DNA from: a virus
Reading direction: 5' to 3' (one strand)
IMG/VR virus record: IMGVR_UViG_3300025138_000400
Span: 1 to 22,697 of that record
Length of the DNA: 22,697 bases
Shown here: positions 1-7,553 of the stretch, one piece after another
How the letters are laid out: every line of letters begins with the position of its first letter
Position numbering within the stretch: the stretch's first letter is position 1
The notes under the pieces: generated by a model
Told to the model about the DNA's origin: nothing
Seen by the model: the letters and a program-made list of their open reading frames with translations, nothing else
Databases searched by the model: none
Translations under genes and position numbers: made by a program

Positions 1-511
1 CGATAATATTGCCAGTCCAATCACCAGCATCAAGTAGTTCAAGTACATGGCTTTGTTTGTGTTGAGCTGGGTCATCTGCTACCTCACTGTCTGTATAGTC
101 TACCGTGAATAGATATTTCGCAGGATAAAACTCTCCGCCAACCTTAGCAAGCCAAGGGCATGGTGTGGCTCTGTTCAGGGTGTAAACAGCGTGAGTGTGT
201 GACATGCAATCCCAAGGCTGCGCCTCATGCACCTGCATAACTTCAGGCCATTTGTCAAAAGCCGTATCCCCAACTAAGGCTGTTATCGGCATTCTGGCCC
301 ACATCGCACCCCCGTGGACATTAGGCTCATCCCCGTCATCTGATTCACAACCTGTGAATATTACCTGAAAACTTAAGCACCTATTGGGCATGGTTGTCAC
401 AGCAATACACATAGCGTGTAAAAACTCACCGTGGTAGTTCACATGATTGCATGTATATTCACGCCTTACCCAACACTTGAAGTGGGGTATGTTACTCTGC
501 AAATAGGGCAT
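1..511 (-). CDS. conserved phage protein of unknown function (partial)
   Basis: The minus strand is open from an ATG at 511 to the left edge, giving at least 170 residues with no stop; the C-terminus lies outside the window. The protein starts MPYLQSNIPHFKCWVRREYT and is rich in Trp, His and Cys. I see no catalytic motif, signal peptide or membrane segment. I remember proteins with this start (MPYL-x-SNIPHF-x-C) as recurrent in marine phage contigs, but know no function. A GGGAG ribosome binding site lies 7-8 bases upstream on the minus strand, which supports the start. It is the only leftward gene in the window and is divergent from the virion module, so it probably belongs to a different transcription unit. 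Confidence 0.8.
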   Translation of the reverse strand, partial: MPYLQSNIPHFKCWVRREYTCNHVNYHGEFLHAMCIAVTTMPNRCLSFQVIFTGCESDDGDEPNVHGGAMWARMPITALVGDTAFDKWPEVMQVHEAQPWDCMSHTHAVYTLNRATPCPWLAKVGGEFYPAKYLFTVDYTDSEVADDPAQHKQSHVLELLDAGDWTGNII

Positions 512-528
512 TTTTGTCTCCCGAAAAA

Positions 529-592
529 CCCTTAATTAGTATATTATAATATATTAGTATATATATATATAATATATATTATAATTAAGGGG
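529..592. promoter_or_regulatory. AT-rich palindromic divergent promoter region
   Basis: Perfect 10-base arms, CCCTTAATTA at 529-538 and TAATTAAGGG at 582-591, enclose a core of A and T broken only by G at 539 and 557. TATAAT boxes occur at 545-550 and 580-585 on the plus strand, and the complement ATTATA occurs at 543-548 and 578-583, so both strands offer -10 elements. The element lies between the minus-strand gene starting at 511 and the plus-strand gene starting at 600. Its right end (AAGGGG) also serves as the ribosome binding site of the latter. A bidirectional promoter is the simplest reading; an easily melted replication or packaging site is possible. Confidence 0.55.
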
Positions 593-599
593 ATTTCAA

Positions 600-851
600 A
601 TGTATTGTTGGCACTGTAAAACACAGGAATTAATCTGGGGTGGGGATGACGATCTGGAGGATGATGTTTTCTGCATGGTAACAAATCTTTCATGCTCTAG
701 ATGTGGTTCTCAGGTGGATGTCTATCTTCCCAAAGAGGGAAAGAAAAGAGAGAAGTCGGTAAAAGAGATGGAGGCAATCATCCAGAAGCTGAAAAACAGG
801 ATACAGAAAATCAACATACTGATAGACAGGGATGGCGCAAAAGAGGTATAG
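600..851 (+). CDS. small zinc-ribbon / coiled-coil protein
   Basis: An 83-residue protein with two Cys pairs, CWHC at residues 3-6 and CSRC at 32-35, separated by an acidic stretch (GGDDDLEDD). This spacing fits a zinc ribbon that would hold one zinc ion. Residues 46-72 are rich in Lys, Glu and Ile/Leu at heptad-like spacing and probably form a coiled coil. The start is supported by AAGGGG seven bases upstream at the end of the AT palindrome. It is the first rightward gene after the divergent promoter and lies three genes before the terminase, where a small terminase subunit or transcription factor might be expected. The sequence identifies neither, so function is unknown. Confidence 0.75.
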   Translation: MYCWHCKTQELIWGGDDDLEDDVFCMVTNLSCSRCGSQVDVYLPKEGKKREKSVKEMEAIIQKLKNRIQKINILIDRDGAKEV

Positions 852-867
852 CAGATATACTGCCTGT

Positions 868-948
868 GGGGTACAAGTCTCCCAGTACCCCCGGCGGGTT
901 GAGCGAGTTCCTCTCCGCTCCCCGCCGTTATTATTTGGGAGAGGGAGA
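868..948 (+). ncRNA. structured GC-rich intergenic RNA: tandem hairpins, possible terminator or SD-masking leader
   Basis: Hairpin 1: GGGGTAC (868-874) pairs with GTACCCC (885-891), with a 10-base loop. Hairpin 2 abuts it: CGGCGGG (892-898) pairs with CCCGCCG (921-927), then GAGCG (901-905) with CGCTC (916-920), with a 10-base loop. TTATTATTT follows (928-936), so hairpin 2 looks like an intrinsic terminator. Both loops are also complementary to the ribosome binding site of the gene at 953: TCTCCC (878-883) to either GGGAGA (937-942 or 943-948), and CCTCTC (910-915) to GAGAGG (939-944). The pairings are read directly from the sequence; the regulatory roles are inference. Confidence 0.55.
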
Positions 949-952
949 TTAT

Positions 953-1201
953 ATGTCAGATAACATAATAGAATTTCCTAATAGCAGGATGATTACTGAT
1001 GAGGACGCTCTAGATCCAAACGAAATGCTCCAAAACATCTGCGAGGATGTGGAGATGATCGAGGCTCTGGTTGTTGGTTGGACAAAAGAGGGTAAGCTAT
1101 TTATGGGAACATCTCACGGAAAAGCTCCTGACATGGTGTTTCTTTTAGAACTTGCGAAGTCAGTATTGTTAAACAAATGCGTAGGAGATGATGATGTTTA
1201 A
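953..1201 (+). CDS. small conserved phage protein, unknown function
   Basis: An 82-residue acidic protein. I chose the ATG at 953 because GGGAG lies five bases upstream and because the open frame extending further left crosses the structured RNA and the preceding gene. The C-terminal half (residues 35-76) reads like a small alpha/beta domain: a hydrophobic strand (EALVVGW), a turn (TKEGKLF), then SHG and a helix (VFLLELAKSVLL). I remember short phage proteins with this pattern, an N-terminal IxxFP followed by a VVxGWxxxG strand, next to terminase genes, without known function. Its expression may depend on the RNA fold at 868-948. Confidence 0.65.
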   Translation: MSDNIIEFPNSRMITDEDALDPNEMLQNICEDVEMIEALVVGWTKEGKLFMGTSHGKAPDMVFLLELAKSVLLNKCVGDDDV

Positions 1202-1400
1202 AGCATTTATAATGATTTGCCTTGCATCACTGCCGGATTTTTGTTCAGAAGTAGAAGATAGCAGAGGCCCATATTCAGATAGAGAGGCTTGTATAGAAAG
1301 AGTTGCTGAGATGATAGAGGCAACAAAAGAGTTTGGCCCTGAGTATTACACAGCAAACTATAAATACAGATGTCAAAAGCTAGACATGATTGGCACATGA
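1194..1400 (+). CDS. small Cys-containing protein with hydrophobic N-terminus
   Basis: A 68-residue protein. Three in-frame ATGs occur at 1188, 1191 and 1194; AGGAG at 1183-1187 gives a proper six-base spacing only to 1194, so I use that start. It overlaps the preceding gene end by eight bases. The N-terminus (MFKAFIMICLASLP) is hydrophobic and could act as an export signal or membrane anchor. Three later Cys residues, in DFC, REACIER and YRCQK, could form disulfides outside the cytoplasm. The layout resembles the gene at 14230: hydrophobic start, then YxxxxxCxxx and a YxC near the end. Function unknown. Confidence 0.6.
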   Translation: MFKAFIMICLASLPDFCSEVEDSRGPYSDREACIERVAEMIEATKEFGPEYYTANYKYRCQKLDMIGT

Positions 1401-2905
1401 AAGAACTTGCTGCTGTAAAATCAAAAATTGGTCAACTTCCAATAGAAGATCAAAAGGAAATGCTTGACCTTCTTCTTGAGCTTGAGAACGCCAAGGAGAA
1501 AGAGGCATCTAGGACAGACTTTCTGACCTTTGTGAACAAAATGTGGCCTGCGTTTATCGCTGGCAAACATCACGAAGTAATGGCAGATGCCTTTGAAAGA
1601 GTGGCTAAAGGCGAGTTAAAACGCTTGATAATCAATATGCCGCCAAGACACACCAAGTCTGAGTTTGCATCCTTTTTGTTTCCGGCTTGGTTCCTAGGGC
1701 GTTACCCAGAGAAAAAAATAATACAAACAGCACACACGGCAGAACTTGCTGTGGGATTTGGGCGTAAGGTCAGGAACCTTATCGGTCAGGATGACTTCCA
1801 AGAAGTTTTTCCGGGTATAGAACTTTCATCTGACTCCAAGGCTGCTGGGCGTTGGAATACAAACAAGCGGGGTGATTACTTTGCTATTGGTGTTGGTGGT
1901 GCAGTTACTGGTAAAGGTGCTGACGTTCTCATTATTGACGACCCCCACTCGGAGCAGGAGGCGGCACTGGGGGCTTACAACCCAGAAGTCTACGACAAGG
2001 TGTACGAATGGTATACATCGGGGCCAAGACAGAGGCTGCAACCCGGCGGGTCGATAATAATTGTTATGACCAGATGGTCTACGAGAGACCTTACTGGTAA
2101 AATAATTAAATCAGTGACCCAAAAAGAGGGTGTGGATGACTGGGAAGTTATAGAACTGCCAGCAATTATGCCGTCTGGTGATCCTTTGTGGCCTGAGTTC
2201 TGGCCTTTGGAACAGTTGGAGGCACTAAAAGCCGAATTGCCTGTGTCTAAGTGGTCTGCACAGTATCAGCAAGACCCGACTTCTGAGGAAGGTGCGTTAA
2301 TTAAGCGCGAATGGTGGCAAGAATGGGAAAAAGAAGGCCCGCCACCGTGCGAAGCTATAATTCAAAGCTGGGATACAGCGTTTTTGAAAACGCAACGCGC
2401 AGATTACAGCGCTTGTACCACTTGGGGGGTGTTTCAGCACCCTAATGAAAGTGGAGAAATGATGCCAAACCTTATATTGCTGGACGCATATAAGGAAAAA
2501 CTGGAGTTTCCAGAGCTAAAAAGGGCAGCATACGATAAATATTGGGAATTTGAGCCTGATCAGATGATTGTTGAAGCAAAAGCTGCTGGTTCCCCGCTTA
2601 TTTTTGAACTTAGGGCAATGGGTATACCTGTTACAGAGTTTACTCCGTCCAGAGGGCAGGACAAGATAGCCCGTGTTAACGCTGTTAGTGATTTGTTCGC
2701 TAGTGGTGTAATATGGTGTCCACCAACTAGGTGGGCTGATGAGGTAATGGAAGAGTGTGCTGCTTTTCCAGCGGGAGATCACGATGATCTTGTTGACTCC
2801 ACAACGCAGGCGCTTCTTAGGTTTCGTCAAGGTGGGTGGATTAGAAGTACAATGGATGAATGGGATGACGAACCTAAATACAGAAGAGCAGTTGAATACT
2901 ATTGA
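1370..2905 (+). CDS. terL: terminase large subunit (packaging ATPase/nuclease)
   Basis: A 511-residue protein with both expected domains. The N-terminal ATPase has a Walker A-like PPRHTKSE (about residues 91-98), Walker B LIIDDP (187-192) and a coupling motif VMTRWSTRDLTG (232-243). The C-terminal RNase H-like nuclease has metal-binding acids at D335 (SWDTA), E402 (VEAKAAG) and the GDHDD cluster (469-473). Length is normal for the family. It pumps DNA into the prohead through the portal and cuts concatemers. The start is uncertain: ATG 1370 overlaps the previous gene by 31 bases and has no clear ribosome binding site, and ATG 1397 is an alternative. Translational coupling is likely. No small terminase subunit is recognisable; the genes at 600-1400 are the candidates. 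Confidence 0.96.
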   Translation: MSKARHDWHMKELAAVKSKIGQLPIEDQKEMLDLLLELENAKEKEASRTDFLTFVNKMWPAFIAGKHHEVMADAFERVAKGELKRLIINMPPRHTKSEFASFLFPAWFLGRYPEKKIIQTAHTAELAVGFGRKVRNLIGQDDFQEVFPGIELSSDSKAAGRWNTNKRGDYFAIGVGGAVTGKGADVLIIDDPHSEQEAALGAYNPEVYDKVYEWYTSGPRQRLQPGGSIIIVMTRWSTRDLTGKIIKSVTQKEGVDDWEVIELPAIMPSGDPLWPEFWPLEQLEALKAELPVSKWSAQYQQDPTSEEGALIKREWWQEWEKEGPPPCEAIIQSWDTAFLKTQRADYSACTTWGVFQHPNESGEMMPNLILLDAYKEKLEFPELKRAAYDKYWEFEPDQMIVEAKAAGSPLIFELRAMGIPVTEFTPSRGQDKIARVNAVSDLFASGVIWCPPTRWADEVMEECAAFPAGDHDDLVDSTTQALLRFRQGGWIRSTMDEWDDEPKYRRAVEYY

Positions 2906-3062
2906 AAATAATTCTAGCGTTTATAGATTTGTGCCTCACGGAGAAGTAAAAAATTTTAAAAAATTAGGGTGGGAAGTTGCAAGCCATATGGAAGGTTCAC
3001 ATCATGCCCGTCATGCTGTTATAATGAAAAAACTCGACACCGAGAAAAAGGAAGTATTTTAA
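2865..3062 (+). CDS. small overlapping protein between terminase and portal
   Basis: A 65-residue frame starting 41 bases inside the end of the terminase gene and ending just before the portal gene. The part outside the overlap reads YRFVPHGEVKNFKKLGW followed by a His-rich stretch (EGSHHARHAVIM). It looks like a compact domain with aromatic strands and a histidine cluster. I remember similar YRFVPHGxV proteins at this location in marine phages, so I regard it as real. The start is uncertain: ATG 2865 lacks a good ribosome binding site; ATG 2856 and a TTG further in are alternatives. Function unknown. Confidence 0.65.
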   Translation: MTNLNTEEQLNTIENNSSVYRFVPHGEVKNFKKLGWEVASHMEGSHHARHAVIMKKLDTEKKEVF

Positions 3063-3063
3063 A

Positions 3064-5508
3064 ATGGCTATTGAAAAACCAATGACGCCCTCATCTCTTG
3101 ATGTCGAAGGCTCTGAGGATGTGAAAATTGAGATCGTGAATCCTGATGCTATTAGCATAGGAGATGAAGAAAGCGGCATGGTAATTGATTTTACTGGGGA
3201 AATGGCAGAGGAACTCGTTGGCCCTGAACATGACGCTAATTTAGCTGAGTTCATTGATGAATCAGATTTGCAGGGATTAGCCTCTGAATTGATAGAGGAC
3301 TTTGTCTCTGACCGTCAGTCAAGAAAAGACTGGGCTAGGTCGTATGTCAAAGGTTTGGATCTTCTTGGCATGAGGATCGAAGAAAGAACGCAGCCTTGGC
3401 AGGGAGCGTCAGGCGTGTTTCACCCAGTTCTTACAGAGGCAACAGTTAGGTTTCAAGCTCAGGCTATGGGTGAGATATTTCCAGCTTCAGGCCCAGTGAG
3501 AACAAAGCTCATTGGTAAGAAAGATTATGAAAAAGTAAAGCAAGCGCAACGGATCGAAAACGAAATGAATTATCTCTTAACAGAAGAGATGACAGAATAT
3601 CGTGACGAAACTGAGCAGATGTTGTTCAGACTGCCTCTGGCTGGTTCATCTTTCAAGAAAGTTTACTATGATCCAATCTTGGAGCGCCCATGCGCCATGT
3701 TTGTTCCGGCAGAGGATTTTGTAGTTTCCTACGGCGCTTCAGACTTAATGACATCTCCTCGTTATACCCATGTTATGAAAAAGACTCCGAATGAAATAGT
3801 CGAGCTTCAGGTTAATGGGTTTTACATTGATGTTGATTTACCTGACCCAGAGCCAGATTATTCAGACATCCAAGAAAAATACGATGAGATTGAGGGAGAG
3901 ACCGCTGTCCTTGAAGAGGACGACAGGCACACTCTTTTGGAAATGCATGTTGATCTTCTTATGCCAGAGCCATTTGAAGATCCTGACGGTATTGCAAGGC
4001 CGTATATTGTCACCATAGACAAATCGTCTGAAACCGTCTTGTCAGTCAGGAGAAATTGGTATGAAGACGATCTTAAAAAGCGTAAGAGACAACACTTTGT
4101 TCACTATAGATACCTACCGGGGCTTGGGTTTTATGGAACGGGTCTTATTCATCTTATTGGTGGTCTTGCTAAAAGTGCCACAAGCATTCTTCGCCAGCTT
4201 ATTGATGCGGGTACGCTATCCAACCTCCCCGCTGGTCTTAAGGCTCGCGGACTTCGCATTAAGGGTGACGATTCGCCTCTCATGCCGGGTGAGTTCCGCG
4301 ATGTGGACGTACCGGGTGGTGCAATTCGGGATTCGATTGCATTCCTTCCTTACAAGGAGCCATCATCGGTATTATACCAGTTGCTTGGAAACATCGTGGA
4401 AGAGGGGCGAAGGATTGGCTCCGTTGCTGATGTACAAGTTGGAAACCTCAACCCGCAAGCTCCAGTCGGAACTACGCTCGCGTTGATGGAGCGAAGCATG
4501 AAGGTTATGTCTGGTGTTCAGGCTCGCCTTCATCATGCTTTGAAAAACGAGTTAAGGCTTCTTGCCAAGATTATTAAGGATTACATGCCACCAGAATACT
4601 CTTATGAGCAAGATGGTGACTTCAATAGGCAAAAAGATTTTGATGGTCGTATTGACGTAATACCCGTGTCTGACCCTAACGCAGCAACAATGGCGCAAAG
4701 GGTTGTGCAGTATCAGGCGGCTTTGCAGCTTGCTCAACAGGCACCTCAGCTTTATGACCTTGGAAAGCTACATCGTCAGATGCTTGAGGTTCTGGGTATT
4801 AAAGATGCTGAAGAAATCATCAAACTGCCAGACGATATAAAAGCAGCAGATCCTGTAAGTGAAAATATGTCCATGCTTAAACAAGAGCCAGTCAAGGCAT
4901 TTAAGTATCAGGATCACGAGGCTCACATTGCTGTACACTTAGCCGCAGCAGAAGATCCAAAGCTAAAAGAAATTGTAGCTCAGTCTCCATTTGCTGGCGC
5001 AATACAAGCCGCTCTTTCTGCTCACGTTACAGAACATGTTGCGTTCCAGTACAGGAAAGAAATAGAAAAAACCCTTGGCGTTGGTATGCCTGATGAAGAG
5101 ACAGAACTGCCAGAGGATATTGAGATTGAGATTAGTAGGATGTCATCCGAAGCGGCTCAGAAACTTCTTCGTAAGGATCAGGCCGAAATGCAACAGAAAG
5201 AAGCAATGAAACAACAACAAGATCCTTTGACCGTGATACAGCAAAAAGAAATAGCTTTGAAAGAGGCTGAGTTTGCTCACAGAAAAGAAATGGATGTTGC
5301 AAAACTGCAATCTGACGCTCAGTCAAAGATGGCTAATCTTGAGTTGCAAAAGGATCGCCTTGAATCTGAGGAGCAAAGAGAAGGTGCCAAACTTGGTGTT
5401 AAGTTAGCTACAGAGCTTGACCAATCAAGAAAAGATGATATTAGAGAAGGCACCAATATTGGTCTTGAAATAGCAAGGGAGCTAGGTAACAGAGATGGCG
5501 AACAATGA
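3064..5508 (+). CDS. portal protein
   Basis: An 814-residue protein directly after the terminase, in the position and size range of large P22-type portals. Portals form the dodecameric ring at one capsid vertex through which DNA enters and leaves. The N-terminal ~60 residues are acidic and probably disordered. The core includes DRQSRKDWARSYVKGLDLLG near 80-100, a WQGASGVFHPVLTEA segment, and a long region with PVGTTLALMERS typical of the clip/stem side of this family. The last ~130 residues are rich in Gln, Glu and Lys and predict a long coiled coil, comparable to the barrel extension of P22-like portals. An AAGGAAG ribosome binding site lies upstream. Assignment rests on position, length and remembered family features. 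Confidence 0.88.
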   Translation: MAIEKPMTPSSLDVEGSEDVKIEIVNPDAISIGDEESGMVIDFTGEMAEELVGPEHDANLAEFIDESDLQGLASELIEDFVSDRQSRKDWARSYVKGLDLLGMRIEERTQPWQGASGVFHPVLTEATVRFQAQAMGEIFPASGPVRTKLIGKKDYEKVKQAQRIENEMNYLLTEEMTEYRDETEQMLFRLPLAGSSFKKVYYDPILERPCAMFVPAEDFVVSYGASDLMTSPRYTHVMKKTPNEIVELQVNGFYIDVDLPDPEPDYSDIQEKYDEIEGETAVLEEDDRHTLLEMHVDLLMPEPFEDPDGIARPYIVTIDKSSETVLSVRRNWYEDDLKKRKRQHFVHYRYLPGLGFYGTGLIHLIGGLAKSATSILRQLIDAGTLSNLPAGLKARGLRIKGDDSPLMPGEFRDVDVPGGAIRDSIAFLPYKEPSSVLYQLLGNIVEEGRRIGSVADVQVGNLNPQAPVGTTLALMERSMKVMSGVQARLHHALKNELRLLAKIIKDYMPPEYSYEQDGDFNRQKDFDGRIDVIPVSDPNAATMAQRVVQYQAALQLAQQAPQLYDLGKLHRQMLEVLGIKDAEEIIKLPDDIKAADPVSENMSMLKQEPVKAFKYQDHEAHIAVHLAAAEDPKLKEIVAQSPFAGAIQAALSAHVTEHVAFQYRKEIEKTLGVGMPDEETELPEDIEIEISRMSSEAAQKLLRKDQAEMQQKEAMKQQQDPLTVIQQKEIALKEAEFAHRKEMDVAKLQSDAQSKMANLELQKDRLESEEQREGAKLGVKLATELDQSRKDDIREGTNIGLEIARELGNRDGEQ

Positions 5509-5689
5509 TACGGTTTATTCACCAATCAGAGAGAAAATTAGAGAGTATCTAAATGTTCTCGCTGACCATATGGCCTGTGGTGGGTGTAAGTCCTTTGAAG
5601 AATACAGAGAGGCCGTGGGTAAAGTCGAAGCCCTCGCCGCTGTTGAAAGAGACATCATCGACCTTGAAGAAAGGTTCATTAACGACTAG
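5495..5689 (+). CDS. small conserved protein following the portal gene
   Basis: A 64-residue protein whose start overlaps the portal end by 14 bases, suggesting translational coupling. It has a central ADHMACGGC segment and otherwise predicted helices (EYREAVGKVEALAAVERDIIDLEERF). I recall similar proteins of 60-70 residues next to portal genes in other marine phages, with a G-x-C-x-x-F/Y-E-E-Y-R signature. A role in prohead assembly or as a portal-associated helical peptide is possible, but nothing in the sequence proves it. The two Cys residues are too few and too close for a classical zinc finger. Confidence 0.65.
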   Translation: MANNDTVYSPIREKIREYLNVLADHMACGGCKSFEEYREAVGKVEALAAVERDIIDLEERFIND

Positions 5690-5792
5690 GGCTTCCGGAT
5701 TGCGGGGCTGTATAGTATATTGTAAATATTACTACTCACAGGGTTGTCCCTGCAAGGTACTGTGAACCTCGATCACTGCACAAGGAAAACAG
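5690..5792 (+). promoter_or_regulatory. intergenic leader with weak promoter candidate and hairpin
   Basis: This 103-base gap precedes the co-chaperonin gene and is the first real gap after the terminase/portal block. TATAGT at 5711-5716 is one mismatch from a -10 box. TTGCGG at 5700-5705 followed 17 bases later by TAAATA (5723-5728) is a weaker pairing. Downstream, CAGGG (5739-5743) and CCCTG (5748-5752) form a short hairpin with a four-base loop. The alternative pairing TCACAG (5736-5741) with CTGTGA (5760-5765) excludes it. AAGGA at 5782-5786 is the ribosome binding site for the gene at 5793. The promoter is a low-confidence call. Confidence 0.3.
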
Positions 5793-6161
5793 ATGTATTC
5801 TGCAAATAAAGAAGTCAACGAAAGCGTTGCAAATAAAATACCAGTACCCGCTGGGTACAAACTTTTAATTAAACCACTTGAGGTCAAAGAAAAAACAGAC
5901 GCAGGCATTTATATGCCAGATGCACTGAAGAATGCGGAGCAAACCGCTTCAGTCATTGGGTTTGTTGTAAAAGCTGGGCCGGATGCTTACCAAGACGAGT
6001 CTAAGTTTCCAAATGGCCCATATTGTAAAGAAGGTGACTTTGTTATCTTTCGATCTTACTCCGGCACAAGGTTTAAGATTGATAAACAAGAGTTCCGTCT
6101 TATCAATGATGACACAGTAGAGGCTGTTGTCGATGACCCAAGAGGATATGCAAGAGTATGA
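5793..6161 (+). CDS. GroES-like co-chaperonin (cpn10)
   Basis: A 122-residue protein of the GroES/cpn10 fold. After a 16-residue lead, residues 17-32 (PVPAGYKLLIKPLEVK) match the first strand of cpn10. EKTDAGIYMPDALKN matches the flexible mobile loop, with IYM as the hydrophobic tripeptide that would dock on GroEL. The rest (VIGFVVKAGPDAY, GDFVIFRSYSGTRFKI, FRLINDDTVEAVV) follows the cpn10 strand order. It is longer than GroES (97) and nearer the size of T4 gp31 (111), which helps fold the T4 capsid protein. No GroEL is encoded here, so a host GroEL partner is expected. Its place between portal and scaffold fits a role in capsid assembly. The stop overlaps the scaffold start (ATGA). Confidence 0.85.
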   Translation: MYSANKEVNESVANKIPVPAGYKLLIKPLEVKEKTDAGIYMPDALKNAEQTASVIGFVVKAGPDAYQDESKFPNGPYCKEGDFVIFRSYSGTRFKIDKQEFRLINDDTVEAVVDDPRGYARV

Positions 6162-7090
6162 ACCAGTCACAAGCCTTGGCTCAGGAAGAAGAGCAAGAAA
6201 AAGTTACCGGGAACTTTCAAGAAGCGGAAGATAGCGGTTTTGAGTTAGAGATTATTGAGGACACTCCTCAAGAGGAGAAGCCTCGCCGCGCTGAGGGGGT
6301 TGAGCCAAACGTCCCCGATGATACGGAAATAGAACAGTATAGTGATGGCGTTCAAAAGCGCATCAAGCAATTAAAGTTTGAATATCACGAAGAGCGTAGA
6401 CGCAAAGAAGAAGCCTCAAAAATGCAAGATGAGGCTGTTAGCTATGCTAAAAAAGTTTATGAGGAGAACCAAAAACTTCGCAAAGCCTTAGAAGATGGCG
6501 AAGGTGTTTTGGTAGAGCAGGCTAAGGGTCGAGTAGACGCAGAACTTGATAAGGCAAAAACAGCCTATAAAGCTGCATACGAGACCGGAGACCCAGATGC
6601 TTTAATTGAAGCTCAAGAAAAGCTATCTAGCCTGCAAAATGAGAAATATCGTGTGGAGTCTTATAAGCCTCAAAAGCGTGAGGCTCCCAAGCCAGACCCT
6701 GTAGTGTCTAAGCCGTCAATCCCAACGCCAGATCAAAAGGCGCAGGAATGGAGTGCAAACAACACTTGGTTTGGTGAAGATAGTGAAATGACGGGATACG
6801 CCTTTGGTGTCCATGAAAAACTTGTCAAACAAGGTATCGATACCAAAAGTGACAAGTATTATGCCTCCATCGATGAATCGATGCGTAAAACGTTCCCAGA
6901 CAAGTTTGATGAGCAAATTGAGGAAGCACCTGTTCGTCAAACTGGTTCCGTGGTTGCCCCCCAAAGTCGGAGTGCAAAAAAACCACGCAGAGTGCAATTA
7001 ACCTCAACACAAGTCTCACTCGCCAAAAGACTTGGCCTTACGGCAGAACAATATGCGGCGCAACTCTTGAAGGAGTCTTCAAATGTCTGA
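6158..7090 (+). CDS. scaffolding protein
   Basis: A 310-residue, strongly charged protein with the composition of a phage scaffold: an acidic, disordered N-terminus (residues 1-60), a long Glu/Lys/Ala-rich coiled coil (about 62-170), a Pro-rich linker (172-190), then a small globular part and a basic C-terminus (SAKKPRRVQLTSTQ). Scaffolds guide capsid protein into a closed prohead, usually binding it through a basic C-terminal helix-turn-helix, and are then expelled or degraded. It sits between the portal/co-chaperonin and the capsid genes, the normal scaffold position. ATGA overlap with the preceding gene suggests coupled translation. No protease domain is visible, so exit rather than self-cleavage is more likely. 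Confidence 0.85.
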   Translation: MNQSQALAQEEEQEKVTGNFQEAEDSGFELEIIEDTPQEEKPRRAEGVEPNVPDDTEIEQYSDGVQKRIKQLKFEYHEERRRKEEASKMQDEAVSYAKKVYEENQKLRKALEDGEGVLVEQAKGRVDAELDKAKTAYKAAYETGDPDALIEAQEKLSSLQNEKYRVESYKPQKREAPKPDPVVSKPSIPTPDQKAQEWSANNTWFGEDSEMTGYAFGVHEKLVKQGIDTKSDKYYASIDESMRKTFPDKFDEQIEEAPVRQTGSVVAPQSRSAKKPRRVQLTSTQVSLAKRLGLTAEQYAAQLLKESSNV

Positions 7091-7526
7091 TAGAAACCCA
7101 CGCACTAATGACACTCGCGCTACTGCGGAGCGTCCTAAAACTTGGAAACGTGCTGGTACGCTACCAACCCCCGAATCCCGCGATGGAATAAAATATCGTT
7201 GGATACGCACATCTACTTTGGGTAATAGCGATAACACTAATGTTTCTTCTAAGTTTCGTGAAGGTTGGACACCAGTCAAAGCTGAAGATCATCCTGAACT
7301 GCAAGTGTTGCCTGATATCGACTCTCGATTTCAAGGTAATGTTGAGGTTGGAGGATTGCTCTTATGCGAAAATTCAGCCGAATATATAGAATCTCGTAGT
7401 CAAGCCCACAGGGAAATGAACAAGAATCAAATCGACTCTGTGGACAATAACTTTATGCGAAATTCTGATTCTCGTATGCCCGTTCTACCACCAGAACGAA
7501 GCACAAAAACAACCTTTGGCAAGTAA
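7083..7526 (+). CDS. conserved protein between scaffold and capsid genes
   Basis: A 147-residue protein overlapping the scaffold end by eight bases. It begins with a disordered, Arg/Thr-rich region, then has motifs DGIKYRWIR, SSKFREGWTPVK, DSRFQGNVEVGGLLLC and a C-terminal DSRMPVLPPERSTKTTFGK. I recognise this pattern (REGW-x-PV then GGLLLC then a C-terminal RMP...TFG) from the same gene position in many marine phages. It is probably a structural or assembly protein, but I know no experimental function. No signal peptide or membrane segment is visible. Confidence 0.75.
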   Translation: MSDRNPRTNDTRATAERPKTWKRAGTLPTPESRDGIKYRWIRTSTLGNSDNTNVSSKFREGWTPVKAEDHPELQVLPDIDSRFQGNVEVGGLLLCENSAEYIESRSQAHREMNKNQIDSVDNNFMRNSDSRMPVLPPERSTKTTFGK

Positions 7527-7553
7527 CCTGAGCGGGAGCTTGTCGTAGATAAT

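Noticed and set aside
868-927. A tRNA or tmRNA-like gene at the paired hairpins
   Set aside because: There is no acceptor stem, no GGTTC-like T loop and no anticodon arm geometry; only two simple hairpins are present.
701-1201. A longer open frame that could fuse to the 600-851 gene by -1 frameshifting at GCAAAAG, upstream of the hairpins
   Set aside because: No proper X-XXY-YYZ slippery site is present, the spacing from the A run to the hairpin is over 20 bases, and the gene at 953 has its own good ribosome binding site.
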